Positions 63,813 to 64,000 of a stretch of DNA of 64,000 bases are shown here, piece after piece. The position numbers and the translations under genes are program-made. The first letter of the stretch is position 1. Each line of letters opens with the position of its first letter. The notes below the pieces were generated by a model. That model had not been told where the DNA came from, did not search any database, and saw only the letters and a program-made list of their open reading frames with translations. The DNA is taken from positions 186,001-250,000 of the forward strand of contig NZ_JBITMQ010000007.1 of NCBI RefSeq assembly GCF_044466355.1. The letters are read 5' to 3'. The DNA comes from Actinophytocola sp044466355 (lineage in GTDB: Bacteria > Actinomycetota > Actinomycetes > Mycobacteriales > Pseudonocardiaceae).

Positions 63813-64000
63813 CCTCCGGCTTTGGCGGTCCGCGCGGCGTCGGCCACGGCGGAGCGGGTCGGTTGCCACCGCAGGGCACGGCGCTCCACGGCGAGCAGCG
63901 CGAGGTTCAGCACGTAGCCGATGATCCCCAGCAGCATGATCCACGCCCACATGGTCAGGAAGTCGAACTGGCTCTGCGCCTCGACCAGGTTGGCCCCGAT
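63809..64000 (-). CDS. ABC transporter permease (SsuC/TauC-like), partial at right edge
   Basis: Only the last 63 codons are inside the window. The translation contains IGANLVEAQSQFDFLTMW followed by AWIMLLGIIGYVLNLALLAVERR, the final membrane helix and C-terminal tail typical of nitrate/taurine-type BPD permeases, and ends AKAGG. Its TGA overlaps the ATPase start. The 5' part and probably a substrate-binding protein lie beyond the window. Confidence 0.88.
   Translation of the reverse strand: MGANLVEAQSQFDFLTMWAWIMLLGIIGYVLNLALLAVERRALRWQPTRSAVADAARTAKAGG

Overview
The window is high-GC actinobacterial chromosome. Several family markers point to a filamentous actinomycete, most likely of the order Pseudonocardiales (Lentzea/Saccharothrix/Actinosynnema-like). 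These are an AfsA-type butyrolactone synthase, a SARP regulator, F420-type flavin oxidoreductases (DDN and LLM families), a TIGR03086/mycothiol-type DinB protein, an ECF42 sigma factor with DGPF partners, MbtH plus NRPS, and frequent GTG starts with ATGA/GTGA/TGATG gene overlaps. The placement is inference from gene content; no rRNA or other taxonomic marker is present. I recognised no tRNA, rRNA, insertion sequence, prophage or CRISPR.

Layout. 0.4-7 kb: regulators (AfsA, SARP, a LuxR-type protein with a degenerate receiver), an O-methyltransferase, a MarR/MFS efflux pair around a clear operator, and a deazaflavin-dependent reductase. 7-14.7 kb: a minus-strand carbohydrate operon (ROK repressor, sugar-binding lipoprotein, two permeases, GH4, BadF-type kinase, secreted GH5) behind a perfect ROK-type operator. 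14.7-18.5 kb: MarR with a luciferase-like/hemerythrin fusion, a 31-codon small gene and a membrane diguanylate cyclase. 18.4-22.2 kb: LysR, two SDRs and an MFS protein. 22.3-32.9 kb: an ECF42 stress module (DGPF, sigma factor, DinB-type protein, hydrolase), a photolyase operon, a second DGPF gene with a hydrolase, and an ArsR-SRPBCC-hydrolase operon bracketed by two unusual 22-bp repeat arrays. 33-38.9 kb: secreted multidomain alpha-amylase, LLM oxidoreductase, aldo-keto reductase, HxlR. 38.9-43.6 kb: one long ORF joining an MFS transporter to a diguanylate cyclase, an SDR and a small alarmone synthetase. 43.7-49.3 kb: WYL regulator, a single C-A-T NRPS module, MbtH, and an anti-sigma-type kinase with its STAS antagonist. 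49.5-64 kb: SDR, UbiB/ABC1 kinase, DJ-1/PfpI protein with LysR, secreted propeller-like protein and PhoD phosphatase, acyl-CoA dehydrogenases, pirin/VOC with MarR, a benzoylformate-decarboxylase-like enzyme, and a nitrate/taurine-type ABC transporter that runs off the right edge.

Strongest unexplained structure: (i) two arrays of 22-bp units in which direct units lead into a long hairpin and continue as inverted units in the same 22-bp phase (29997-30364 and 32963-33158); (ii) three copies of a roughly 106-bp intergenic element, each ending in two DnaA-box-like TGTGGACAA motifs exactly 19 bp apart; (iii) an in-frame MFS-GGDEF join whose linker looks like former intergenic DNA and carries two duplicated micro-ORFs, resembling a small gene beside the other GGDEF gene; (iv) two matching ECF42-type promoters 5.3 kb apart.
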